The notes under the pieces were generated by a model, which saw nothing but the letters and a program-made list of their open reading frames with translations, searched no databases and had not been told where the DNA came from. A DNA stretch of 64,000 bases from an uncultured Verrucomicrobiales bacterium. GTDB lineage: Bacteria; Verrucomicrobiota; Verrucomicrobiia; Verrucomicrobiales; Akkermansiaceae. Each line of letters begins with the position of its first letter. Within the stretch, counting starts at the first letter, position 1. Location: NCBI GenBank assembly GCA_937893015.1, contig CALBJX010000094.1:1-64000 (forward strand), in the 5' to 3' direction. Both the position numbers and the translations under genes were made by a program. Positions 1 to 7,235 of the stretch are shown in pieces.

Positions 1-31
1 GACTTCGTACATCGTACATCGTAAATCGTAC
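1..31. repeat. Heptad array, TACGATG type (copy A1)
   Basis: Four consecutive 7-bp units (ttcgtac, atcgtac, atcgtaa, atcgtac) fill positions 4-31 after 'gac'. Read on the other strand this is the same word series, ending in gtacgaagtc, that recurs at 4547-4577 and in part at 39323-39350. It lies just past the 3' end of the His-rich gene on the minus strand. The array may extend beyond the window edge. Confidence 0.7.
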
Positions 32-45
32 ATCCCTACAAATCC

Positions 46-333
46 TCATTTGTCGTTCCTCTCCACAGGCGCGGGCGGCAGCTCGGGGAGGGGCGTTTGA
101 GGCAGTTGTGCGGGTTCCTGGTATACAGGTTGTTCTTGCGGCGGCGGCAGGACGGGTTGCGGTTGTCGCTGCCCGAAAATCCACACAGGCCGCACAATGA
201 CAGGATGCACCACCACGGGTGTCGGCATCGGGTACACCACGGGCGGCATCGGGTGCACATGCACATGGTGGTGGTGATGTGGGTGCGCCATGGCAGCGCC
301 GCAGAGCAGGGGGAGGAAAAGGAGCTTTTTCAT
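46..333 (-). CDS. Small secreted His/Pro-rich protein
   Basis: This 95-residue protein starts with a Sec signal peptide (MKKLLFLPLLCGAAMA, probable cleavage after residue 16). The mature chain opens with a dense His cluster at residues 17-27, in which 7 of 11 residues are His, followed by Pro/Val-rich sequence and a Gln/Pro/Glu-rich tail. No catalytic domain is visible. His clusters of this kind bind Zn, Ni or Cu, so a periplasmic metal-buffering role is a reasonable inference, not a demonstrated one. It is divergent from the YlbF-family gene at 446, whose product also has a metal-binding tail. I do not recognise a named family. The chosen ATG gives the canonical Lys-Lys-hydrophobic signal peptide. 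Confidence 0.72.
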   Translation of the reverse strand: MKKLLFLPLLCGAAMAHPHHHHHVHVHPMPPVVYPMPTPVVVHPVIVRPVWIFGQRQPQPVLPPPQEQPVYQEPAQLPQTPLPELPPAPVERNDK

Positions 334-407
334 GGTCGTGCCATCTATCAGTTAGGCGTGCGGGATGCCGCATTTTGTTTATCGTTTTCTGCGCACACGC
401 AAGGGGC

Positions 408-436
408 TTGCGAAAGACGAAAAAATGTGGTAGGCT
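408..436 (+). promoter_or_regulatory. Promoter of the YlbF-family gene
   Basis: A -35 TTGCGA (408-413) and a -10 TAGGCT (431-436) are separated by exactly 17 bp. The ATG at 446 follows 9 nt later, so the predicted transcript has only a few nucleotides of leader. Confidence 0.5.
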
Positions 437-445
437 ACGTGCGTT

Positions 446-1024
446 ATGGCAAATACTTCGCTGACCCCCGACCTTGTCGCTCATGCGACCAATCTCGCTT
501 CCGCTTTTGCTCAGAGCCAAAAGGTGATTTCCGCCAAGGCCCGCATCGGCCTCTTCTATCAGAATCCCGAGGCGACCGACCTGTTCCGCAAGGTGAGCGA
601 GTACGGCGAAGAGCTGCGCAACAAGCACATGGCAGGCATGGAGCCTTCTGAGACGGAACTTGCCAAGTTTGATGAGCTGCGCGCCGCCGTGGTGGCGAAC
701 GAGGTGTGCAAGAACTTTTTGGAAGCTCGCCAAGAGCTGGATGACATGCTCGGCGTGGTGAATCAGTACCTCGTGATGGCGATTGAGAAGGGGTGCGCCC
801 CCACCGATGAAGAAGTTGCGGCCTCCCTGAATCAGCAGATGAGCGCCTGCTCCTGCGGCGGCGGCTGCCACGGCAGTTGCGACGACTGCGATAACGAGCA
901 TTGCGACCGGAAGCACGAGGGCGAGCATGAATGCTGCTGCGGCGGTCATCATGAGGAAGGCCACGAGTGCAAGTGCGGCGGTCACCATGGCGAGGCCCAT
1001 GAGTGTTGCTGCAAGAATAAGTAA
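446..1024 (+). CDS. YlbF/YmcA-family protein with Cys/His-rich C-terminal tail
   Basis: Residues 1-130 form an all-helical domain of the YlbF/YmcA (Com_YlbF) type. The hallmarks are an AFAQSQKVISAKAR-like first helix and a helix around residues 87-110 (KNFLEARQELDDMLGVVNQ). In Bacillus, YlbF and YmcA work with YaaT in a complex that controls RNase Y-dependent RNA maturation and carries Fe-S clusters; that role is known for Bacillus only. Residues 135-189 are a low-complexity tail with 14 Cys and 10 His in repeated CCCGGHH, CKCGGHH and ECCC blocks, clearly suited to bind metal or a cluster. The next gene starts 3 nt downstream, so the two are probably co-transcribed. Domain assignment is by eye. 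Function here is unknown, and the tail could be regulatory or a metal store. Confidence 0.75.
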   Translation: MANTSLTPDLVAHATNLASAFAQSQKVISAKARIGLFYQNPEATDLFRKVSEYGEELRNKHMAGMEPSETELAKFDELRAAVVANEVCKNFLEARQELDDMLGVVNQYLVMAIEKGCAPTDEEVAASLNQQMSACSCGGGCHGSCDDCDNEHCDRKHEGEHECCCGGHHEEGHECKCGGHHGEAHECCCKNK

Positions 1025-1027
1025 CAC

Positions 1028-2857
1028 ATGCCGCACGTCGGCGTTGCGGGCGTGAGTCGCTTTCTCTCCCATCTCTGCGTGTGGCGCAGTCGGCGCGTGT
1101 TCGCCCTGCTGCTGGCGGTGTATACCGCCGCAGCGGCGTGGGCGAACCTCGCGGCATGGGAGGGCGTGCCCGTGTTAAATCCATGGGGAGTGGCGGCTTG
1201 CGGCGTGTTGCTGGCGATGCCGCTCACCGCTCTTTTTCTGCGCCGCACGGGGCATGCGTGCCTGCTCTCGGCAGGGCAGCTCTGGGGAATTGCGCTGGCG
1301 GCGGCAGCGGTGAATGTCTGCGGCAATTACTACACCTTTGCGGCGCCCGGGCAGATGCCGCTGGGTATCCTGCTCACCATGGGCTGTGCCTGCCTGTTGC
1401 ATGCCGTGTTCGGGCGGCTGGCGTGGCCGATTTGGACGGTGTTTTTCTTCACCCAGCTCATGCAGGCGTTGGGGATGCTGGAGTATGGCTCCCGCTTCAA
1501 CTCGCTGGTGATTGCCGAGGCACTGGAGGCGAGCTACGAGGAGTGGATGGCCTACATGACGCCCGCCAATATCGCGGCCCTGTCGCTCTTCATCATTCCC
1601 TCTGCCCTTTTTGCTCTGTGGTTCGCAGTGGTGTTGCGCCGCGCACCTCGCATGGCCTTGGTGCAGAACGGCCTCTGCTTCTGCGCCCTCTCCGTGCTCA
1701 TCGGGGCCTGCCTGCCGCCGCACCGCCAGCGAGCAGATCTCTACTGGCCCGCCACGGAACTGCGTGCCATGACAGTGGCGTTTACCGAGGCGCTGAGCCT
1801 GAACGAGGCTACCATCAATCAGGCGGAATCCCTGCAATCCCCCGCGCGGGAGCCCAGTTCCATCACCACCCTGCGCGGGGATGAAGGCGTCGTCCTGATT
1901 TTCCATGTGGGCGAGAGCATCCGCGCCGATCGCATGAGCGTGAACGGCTACGAGCGCGATACGACACCATGGCTGCGGCAACAGGCAGAGCTCATCAACT
2001 TCCCCGACTGCATCTCCGCCGCTTGTGATACCTGCGAGGTGGAGCTGGTGGTGATGACGGACGGCCGCCGCAGTGTGCGCGAGGCCGGGGCAGGGGACAT
2101 GCAGCCCAAGACGGGCTCCGTGCTGGATCTCTTTGCGGCGAATGGTTTTGATGTTTATACCTTCTTCGGGCGCCGCTGCGCCCAGCAGCTCAAGTACGAC
2201 CGCGTGATTCGTGTCCTGACGCATTGCAGCAAGGAGCGTTTCAACGCTCCGGGCTCGCCATGGACGAGCGTGCCGCAGATGCAGGCTGTGTTGGAGAAAA
2301 ATCCGCAAAAAAATCTCGTTTTCTTCATCAACAACGAAGGCAGCCACACTCCCTTCGACCACTTCGACCGCGAGAATCCGCCCTTTGCCCCCGCCGGGGC
2401 CAATTTCGAGCATCCTTCCGCCCATGCGGAGGAGGTGAACAATGCCTACGACAGTACCATCCACTACACGGATGAATTCTTCCGCCGTGTGACAGAGGCG
2501 GTCGGCAATCGCCCGTGGGTCTATGTCTACATCAGCGACCACGGCGAGTATCTGGGGCACGACGGCATCTGGGGACGCGCGGCCCTGGGCTCGGGTATCA
2601 TCAAGTACCACAGCACCTCGGGCTCGCGCGTCGGCATGTTCGTGCTGCCCTCTCCGCAGTTTGCTGCGATACATCCGCACTTTGCGGAGGCCTTGGCAAC
2701 ACTCCGCACGCACCGCACACTCACAGTGGCGGATGAGCACATCTTCCACACCCTGCTCGGCCTTTTCGGTATTGAGACGCCCCACTACAATCCCGCGCTG
2801 GATTTGACCGCTGACGGGGTGCAGCCCTATGCGGGGCCTACGCCTGAGAAAAAGTAA
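1028..2857 (+). CDS. Phosphoethanolamine transferase-like membrane enzyme (alkaline-phosphatase/sulfatase fold)
   Basis: The first about 230 residues contain some five hydrophobic segments, followed by a soluble periplasmic domain. The domain begins with VVLIFHVGESIRADRMS (residues 288-304), continues with the NGYERDTTPWL block typical of EptA/CptA-type transferases, and ends with an ISDHGEYLGH metal-binding motif. The family moves phosphoethanolamine from phosphatidylethanolamine to lipid A or other surface sugars. The nucleophile is normally a Thr in an SCGTAT-like segment. Here the matching region reads AACDTCEVEL, making Thr335 the likely nucleophile. At 609 residues the length is normal for the family. 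The listed ATG is 3 nt after the YlbF-like stop; an in-frame GTG at 1051 is an alternative start. The substrate cannot be told from sequence. Confidence 0.82.
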   Translation: MPHVGVAGVSRFLSHLCVWRSRRVFALLLAVYTAAAAWANLAAWEGVPVLNPWGVAACGVLLAMPLTALFLRRTGHACLLSAGQLWGIALAAAAVNVCGNYYTFAAPGQMPLGILLTMGCACLLHAVFGRLAWPIWTVFFFTQLMQALGMLEYGSRFNSLVIAEALEASYEEWMAYMTPANIAALSLFIIPSALFALWFAVVLRRAPRMALVQNGLCFCALSVLIGACLPPHRQRADLYWPATELRAMTVAFTEALSLNEATINQAESLQSPAREPSSITTLRGDEGVVLIFHVGESIRADRMSVNGYERDTTPWLRQQAELINFPDCISAACDTCEVELVVMTDGRRSVREAGAGDMQPKTGSVLDLFAANGFDVYTFFGRRCAQQLKYDRVIRVLTHCSKERFNAPGSPWTSVPQMQAVLEKNPQKNLVFFINNEGSHTPFDHFDRENPPFAPAGANFEHPSAHAEEVNNAYDSTIHYTDEFFRRVTEAVGNRPWVYVYISDHGEYLGHDGIWGRAALGSGIIKYHSTSGSRVGMFVLPSPQFAAIHPHFAEALATLRTHRTLTVADEHIFHTLLGLFGIETPHYNPALDLTADGVQPYAGPTPEKK

Positions 2858-2887
2858 GCTTTCTGCGACGGATGAGGAAACGGGTGC

Positions 2888-3169
2888 TCAGCGTTTCAGC
2901 TTGGGGAGAAAGCCGACGGAGGAGCGGAATGTGAGTTTCTGCGTCTCCGCTACTTCTTGCATCGTTGCGGTGTTGATGTCGTAGGATTGCCTGGCACGTC
3001 TTGTGCGGTATTCAAAGGTACCGAAGCGGGAGATATGCACCTTTTCGCCCTCCGCTGTCGCAGACAGAACGGACGAAAGAACCGCATCGACGGCGGCCGA
3101 TGCGGTGGCTTGTGTAGTGCCCGCGCCCATCAGTTGACGGACACGGGCGATGAGTTGCTTTTTATTCAT
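2888..3169 (-). CDS. HU/IHF-family DNA-binding protein
   Basis: This 93-residue protein has the HU fold: MNKKQLIARV start, an Ala-rich second helix, and the GEKVHISRFGTFEYRTRRAR block that forms the β-saddle. Members bind and bend DNA as dimers. The C-terminus (TFRSSVGFLPKLKR) differs from the usual GKALKDAVN-type ending. The open frame extends upstream to 3265, but the extra 32 residues are not HU-like, so the ATG at 3169 was chosen. The gene is convergent with the transferase gene, with 30 nt between stops. Immediately upstream is the heptad-repeat pair at 3171-3310. Confidence 0.9.
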   Translation of the reverse strand: MNKKQLIARVRQLMGAGTTQATASAAVDAVLSSVLSATAEGEKVHISRFGTFEYRTRRARQSYDINTATMQEVAETQKLTFRSSVGFLPKLKR

Positions 3170-3170
3170 T

Positions 3171-3212
3171 TGTGATAAGAAATAGGTGATTTTTGATTTG
3201 TGATTGAGAGAA
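3171..3212. repeat. Heptad array, NNNGATT type (copy B1, left arm)
   Basis: The sequence reads in 7-bp steps tgtgata, agaaata, ggtgatt, tttgatt, tgtgatt, gagagaa. Its reverse complement matches copy B2 at 3276-3310, so B1 and B2 form an imperfect inverted repeat of about 38 nt around a central segment of about 63 nt, in the HU-mscL intergenic region. It begins one base upstream of the HU start codon. Confidence 0.65.
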
Positions 3213-3275
3213 TTCGCGCACCTTCCGTCTTCGCCTGCGGCTACGCCGAGACAAGGACGCCGCACTTGCTTTCCA

Positions 3276-3310
3276 AATCAAACATCAAAAATCCCATCTT
3301 TCTTATCACA
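3276..3310. repeat. Heptad array, AATCAAA type (copy B2, right arm)
   Basis: Five 7-bp steps are seen: aatcaaa, catcaaa, aatccca, tctttct, tatcaca. They are inverted relative to B1 at 3171-3212. Both arms contain the words tgtgataagaaa and gatttttgat in the same order when read outward. The array ends about 25 nt before the mscL stop codon on the minus strand. Confidence 0.65.
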
Positions 3311-3334
3311 TATAGAGACGTTCACATCTCCTGT

Positions 3335-3781
3335 TCACTTGTTCTTGAGCGCATCGCGGATTTCGCGCAGCAGCAGGATGTCCTCGGGCGTGGGCGCGGG
3401 GGCGGGCTCTTCTGCGGGAGCAGCGGCTTCTTCGGCTTCCTTCTTCTTGCCGAGGGCGCGCAGCTTGCAGAGCATGCGGATGGCGAAGAAGATGGTGAGC
3501 GCAATGATGAGGAAGTCCACAATCGTCTGGCAGAAGGCGCCGTACTTGATGACGGGCGCACCCTCTTCCGTGCTCATTTGGAAGGTGAGCTCCGCCATGC
3601 CCTTGGTGCCGCCCATCATCATGGCAAAGGCCGGCATGATGATGTCGCCCACCAGAGAGGTGACGATTTTACCGAACGCACCGCCGATGATGACACCGAC
3701 GGCCATATCCATCACATTGCCCTTGAGGGCGAATGCCTTGAATTCTTCCACCCAAGCGGGCGTGAGTTTCTTGATTTCCAT
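3335..3781 (-). CDS. mscL: Large-conductance mechanosensitive channel MscL
   Basis: The 148-residue product carries the MscL signature FALKGNVMDMAVGVIIGGAFGKIV in the N-terminal helix and TM1 (residues about 17-40). TM2 lies around residues 83-105 (CQTIVDFLIIALTIFFAIRM), followed by an Ala/Pro/Glu-rich linker and a C-terminal helix (EDILLLREIRDAL). The family forms homopentameric inner-membrane pores that open at extreme turgor and release solutes on osmotic downshock. The length is slightly above the usual 130-140 because of the acidic linker. It lies 28 nt downstream of the histidine-phosphatase gene on the same strand, so they may share the promoter at 4511-4539. Confidence 0.95.
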   Translation of the reverse strand: MEIKKLTPAWVEEFKAFALKGNVMDMAVGVIIGGAFGKIVTSLVGDIIMPAFAMMMGGTKGMAELTFQMSTEEGAPVIKYGAFCQTIVDFLIIALTIFFAIRMLCKLRALGKKKEAEEAAAPAEEPAPAPTPEDILLLREIRDALKNK

Positions 3782-3809
3782 TGTTGTGAGTATGGTTTGT
3801 TGAGAAAAA

Positions 3810-4496
3810 TTACAGAACTTTTTTGAAGGCCTTCACGCCCCATTCCTTGCAGGTCCAGCCGCTGCCGTCGTTGGTGAAGATGCAGACACCGCCCGTGGCG
3901 ACCTTGATGTCGTGCTCGGCGCAGAAGCCTGCGTAGTCGCCCGTGATGGCGGGGGCAAAGCGGATGGTGCCGTTGGAGGAGACGCAGAGGACGGTCTCGC
4001 CCTCCTTCACCTCGGCGGCGAGGGAAGCCCAGTTGTCGAGAATCTCTTGGACATTCACTTTCCAATCGGGGGGGACGATAGCCTCGGCGTTCCAGCGGTC
4101 GATGATGGCGGCACCCTTGGCATCCAGCTCTTCGGGCGTGAGCGCGGCGGGGTCAATACCCTCGTCCTCTGCGGCGATGGCACCGAGGCGGGCTTTCACT
4201 TCTTCCTCCGTCTTGTTCTCATCGGGTCCGTAGTTCACCTCGATGAAGCGGTGGTCGGGCTGCACGGGGCAGGGGTTGCCCAGCTCCTCTGCCGCGAGGG
4301 CGGCGGTGCCCATGGTGCGCTTGAGCGGCGCGGCGAGAATGCGGTCGGGCATGAGGCCGAGCTGCTTGAGCCACTTGCCGATGCCGCGTCCGCGCTCTTC
4401 CTCCACCAGCTCCAAATCCGTGCGACCGCCGACGCGCGTCGGGGTCTCACCCTTGCGGAACGTGTTGCCGTGTCTGGCAATAATAAGAGTTTTCAT
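3810..4496 (-). CDS. Histidine phosphatase-family protein (phosphoglycerate-mutase-like)
   Basis: The protein (228 aa) opens with the family's catalytic box LIIARHGNTF (His9 is the phospho-acceptor), then GGRTDLEL, the LKRTMGTA helix, and an acidic FIEVNYG segment (Glu86 as likely general acid). The second catalytic His, normally in a SHG motif near the end of the sheet, is replaced by Asn175 in SSNGTIR. Such SNG variants exist in branches of the superfamily as far as I recall. The substrate is unknown; sugar phosphate and small-molecule phosphatase are both possible. The start is supported by an AGGAG sequence 8 nt before the ATG and a promoter just upstream. mscL follows on the same strand. 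Confidence 0.8.
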   Translation of the reverse strand: MKTLIIARHGNTFRKGETPTRVGGRTDLELVEEERGRGIGKWLKQLGLMPDRILAAPLKRTMGTAALAAEELGNPCPVQPDHRFIEVNYGPDENKTEEEVKARLGAIAAEDEGIDPAALTPEELDAKGAAIIDRWNAEAIVPPDWKVNVQEILDNWASLAAEVKEGETVLCVSSNGTIRFAPAITGDYAGFCAEHDIKVATGGVCIFTNDGSGWTCKEWGVKAFKKVL

Positions 4497-4510
4497 AGAT
4501 GATGCTCCTA

Positions 4511-4539
4511 TCTATAGTCAAAACGTGCCGGCAAGTCAA
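4511..4539 (-). promoter_or_regulatory. Promoter of the histidine phosphatase-mscL unit
   Basis: On the minus strand, TTGACT (4534-4539) and TATAGA (4511-4516) are separated by 17 bp. An AGGAG Shine-Dalgarno sequence lies between the -10 box and the ATG at 4496, one of the few clear ones in the window. Confidence 0.65.
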
Positions 4540-4546
4540 GAAAGAT

Positions 4547-4577
4547 TTACGATGTACGATGGACGATGTACGAAGTC
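4547..4577. repeat. Heptad array, TACGATG type (copy A2)
   Basis: The units ttacgat, gtacgat, ggacgat and gtacgaa are followed by gtc. This is the same four-unit layout as the reverse complement of the array at 1-31. It lies directly upstream of the promoter at 4511-4539, between the phosphatase gene and the lipoprotein gene. Confidence 0.7.
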
Positions 4578-4637
4578 GGAATTCCGCTCGCTATCGCTCG
4601 CCAAGAGGAGGACTAAACAGGCAAAGCGTACCTTTCT

Positions 4638-5720
4638 TCACTCTTCCGCTTGGGTCAGAGAGCAATAGTGTTGCTTTTCGCCGGCGAGGCGGTAGGCGAC
4701 GCCGTGGACATGGCGCAGGATGAGGGGGAGGGGCGTTCCCCGGCGGGCTACATCCTTGCCGCCGCTGAGCACGAAGGTTTCGGCAATGTCCCCCGTGCGG
4801 TCATCGTAGACCGTCAGCAGTCGTTTGCCCTCGCGCTGCTCCAGCAGGGCGCGCTTGGCGGCAAAGCTGCCCTTGGTGTCGTCGGCAGATGCGTATTCCT
4901 TCCATGCTCCGTTTTCCCATCCGTAGCGATGCTGTTCGGCGCGGTTGTTCCGGGCGCAAGTCGTGCGCACCCTATCACAGCAGACGTCCTTCGGATAATC
5001 TCCGCCATACACGGTGCCGCTGATCGACACCATTGTGTCCTTGCCCATGCTCTCCATGCGGATACAGAAATCAAAGGAACTGCAATCATCCCAATGGCCG
5101 CTATCCTTGTTGATGGTGCAGGGGGCAGCTGCCAAGGCCTGTGCATCCACACCCTGCAATTCCGGCAGCGTTGCCAGCCTGGGGAGGAGCATCGCCATGG
5201 CCGCACGGCGGAATTCCTCGCGCTTCTCGAGATACCGCGGGCGCAGCTCCTCCTGTCGGCGGCGGAGGGCTTTTTCTTTTGCGCCGTCTCCTTCGATGTC
5301 GAACTCGCAGAAGGCGAAGAGGCTCGGCAAATCGTCCTCTTTCACGGCGCGTTCCTCCATGAGCTTGGCGTACTTCGCCTGAATCCGCGGATGCTCCGCG
5401 TTGTATCGGTCGAAGTTCGGCGTGTCCGCACCGGGGATGTCGCAGCAGCCCGGCGTGGGGTAGGCCATCCACGCCTTGCATTCCCATTCATAGCGGGCGG
5501 TCTCGTTCTTCGTCTTCCTTGCCTGTGCCAGCGCACGGCGGCACTCGGCTTTCCGCTTCTCGCTGACTCCCGGAGGTTCATCCATGTGACACCCGCCAAC
5601 GATGGTTGTCGCGTAGGGCTCCGTCAGCATCGGCAGCTCCTCATCCGAGAATATCCGCGGTTCCGTGCAGCTCACCATCGCGGCAAGCGGGAGAAGAAGC
5701 AAAAGATTGTAGCGTTTCAT
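4638..5720 (-). CDS. Putative lipoprotein of unknown function
   Basis: The chosen start gives MKRYNLLLLLPLAAMVSC, a lipoprotein signal peptide with a probable lipidated Cys at residue 18; an upstream in-frame ATG at 5789 would bury this signal, so it was rejected. The rest of the 360-residue protein is charged and largely helical in the first half, with long Lys/Glu/Arg stretches around residues 100-190. Paired Cys residues occur (GCCDIP, DVCCDRV) that could form disulfides. The second half contains SGTVYGGDYP and a probable β-rich region ending KQHYCSLTQAEE. I do not recognise a family. It is transcribed divergently from the ankyrin gene at 5847. An envelope location is inferred from the lipobox only. 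Confidence 0.7.
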   Translation of the reverse strand: MKRYNLLLLLPLAAMVSCTEPRIFSDEELPMLTEPYATTIVGGCHMDEPPGVSEKRKAECRRALAQARKTKNETARYEWECKAWMAYPTPGCCDIPGADTPNFDRYNAEHPRIQAKYAKLMEERAVKEDDLPSLFAFCEFDIEGDGAKEKALRRRQEELRPRYLEKREEFRRAAMAMLLPRLATLPELQGVDAQALAAAPCTINKDSGHWDDCSSFDFCIRMESMGKDTMVSISGTVYGGDYPKDVCCDRVRTTCARNNRAEQHRYGWENGAWKEYASADDTKGSFAAKRALLEQREGKRLLTVYDDRTGDIAETFVLSGGKDVARRGTPLPLILRHVHGVAYRLAGEKQHYCSLTQAEE

Positions 5721-5846
5721 GGCCGGTGGTGTTTGCTCTTGTATGATACACTTGGAGGGGTCCCGCACAAGAAAAAAAATCATTGACAAAAGTTGTTCTT
5801 TGCGTCATCGTTTGCCCGACGAGAAACTACCTCTCTCCCTCTCCCT

Positions 5847-7139
5847 ATGACCTATACCCTGAAAAAACTGAGCTTGAAGACGGATGCCGAATTGGCGGAG
5901 CTCGTGGATAACGGGCTGATACACACAGTCTGCGAGAATGACGATTTGCCGACCCTCCGCTATCTCGTGGAAGAACGCCGACTGCCGCTTGACCGCGGAT
6001 ACGATGAACATATGCCTATTCATTGTGCGGCGGAATACGGCTCCATCGAGATGATTGATTTCCTCCTCGCGCACGGGGCGGAGGTGAACTGTCTCTTCAA
6101 TGAGGGCGCTTGGCATACGCCCCTGATTCTTGCCGCCATGGAGGACAGACCGGACGTTGTGCTCCACCTGTTGGAGAAGGGCGCCGACCCCAATTTGGGC
6201 CTGAGCCGGGCGCATGTCGTGCATCACATGCTGCCTTATCCCGATGTGCTGCGGCGCATTTTAGAGTGCGGCGGCGACCCTGATGTCGCCGAGATTGCCG
6301 ATGCGGAAACGCCTCTTGATGCGTGTGTGAATCATTGGGCCTCCTTCTCGCCGGAGGAAGAGGCGGCTCTCTTGGTCAAGGGCATCAGAATTGACAGAGA
6401 TTTAACCGAATCCATGGATATCCTGCTTGAATTCGGTGCCTGTTGCTACTTCTCGGAGGCTTATTCGGAAAATCGGCAGCAGCCGGATACGCCCGCAGGG
6501 TGCAAACTCCGAGCCTTGGTGGAGAACGCCCGCCGAGAGGCGCGACCTTCCGTCAGCCTGTATCTCGCTCTCCTGAACCGCAGCTGTACCAAGGAAAACT
6601 TCTTTGCCGAGTTGCGCCGCTATGAAGCGCAGGGCGCCGACCTGACAGACCCGTGCCCGTGGAAGCGCGGGGCGAGCCTCCTGTGGCATGCCGTCCGCTT
6701 CGGGGATACGCAGGCATTGCGCTACCTCCTCCTCCAAGGCTGTTCGTGGGACGGGGAGGAGGACTATTTCAGCGCGGCGTGCCGCTCGGGAAACAGACTC
6801 ATGGTGACCCTGCTCCTCAAAGCGGGGCAGGAGCCTTTGCACCCCGGCGACCTGTGGGATGACCTGTACAGCTATGAGACCATGGTGCCGGACATGGTTT
6901 GGCTCCCTTTTGAACTGGGCTGGACCCCGGAACCGCAACACTGCGGACGCACCGTGCTGCACGCCTTGGCATACCGCAAAGAAAATGCCGAAACCATGGA
7001 GCTTTTCTCCGCCTATGTCGAAAGCCTGAACATCGACCCCGAGGCTGCCGACCGCTCCGGCAGAACGCCCCGCGACATTGCTGCGGAGCAGAACTTCACC
7101 GAGCTGCTGAATTATCTCGACAGCCGCCGCACCGCTTAA
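5847..7139 (+). CDS. Ankyrin-repeat protein
   Basis: The 430-residue product has no signal peptide and carries ankyrin repeats, seen as PIHCAAEYGSIEMIDFLLAHGAEVN (residues about 54-78), TPLILAAMEDRPDVVLHLLEKGADPN, a later block LLWHAVRFGDTQALRYLLLQGC, and RTPRDIAAEQNFTELLNYL at the end. Ankyrin stacks mediate protein-protein contacts and give no catalytic clue. The start ATG at 5847 leads straight into MTYTLKKLSL; the open frame begins upstream at 5793, but that extension looks non-coding. A cytoplasmic location is likely. The gene is convergent with parE and ends at a strong hairpin. Confidence 0.85.
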   Translation: MTYTLKKLSLKTDAELAELVDNGLIHTVCENDDLPTLRYLVEERRLPLDRGYDEHMPIHCAAEYGSIEMIDFLLAHGAEVNCLFNEGAWHTPLILAAMEDRPDVVLHLLEKGADPNLGLSRAHVVHHMLPYPDVLRRILECGGDPDVAEIADAETPLDACVNHWASFSPEEEAALLVKGIRIDRDLTESMDILLEFGACCYFSEAYSENRQQPDTPAGCKLRALVENARREARPSVSLYLALLNRSCTKENFFAELRRYEAQGADLTDPCPWKRGASLLWHAVRFGDTQALRYLLLQGCSWDGEEDYFSAACRSGNRLMVTLLLKAGQEPLHPGDLWDDLYSYETMVPDMVWLPFELGWTPEPQHCGRTVLHALAYRKENAETMELFSAYVESLNIDPEAADRSGRTPRDIAAEQNFTELLNYLDSRRTA

Positions 7140-7143
7140 CCCC

Positions 7144-7176
7144 AACGCCCGTCTGACCGCAGGTCAGACGGGCGTT
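7144..7176. terminator. Hairpin between convergent ankyrin and parE genes
   Basis: A perfect 15-bp stem (aacgcccgtctgacc at 7144-7158, complement at 7162-7176) with a 3-nt loop lies 5 nt after the ankyrin stop. Neither side has a long T-run, so it is a strong hairpin but a weak classical intrinsic terminator. It could serve both strands. Confidence 0.6.
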
Positions 7177-7209
7177 CATTACCTCCGCGCGCAGCGCGGC
7201 ACATATTTC

Positions 7210-7230
7210 AAATTGTAATTTGTAAATTGT
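7210..7230. repeat. Heptad array, AAATTGT type (copy C1)
   Basis: Three 7-bp units (aaattgt, aatttgt, aaattgt) plus a partial fourth (cattctt) run up to the parE stop codon. It has the same 7-bp period as the other arrays in the window but a different word. Confidence 0.55.
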
Positions 7231-7235
7231 CATTC

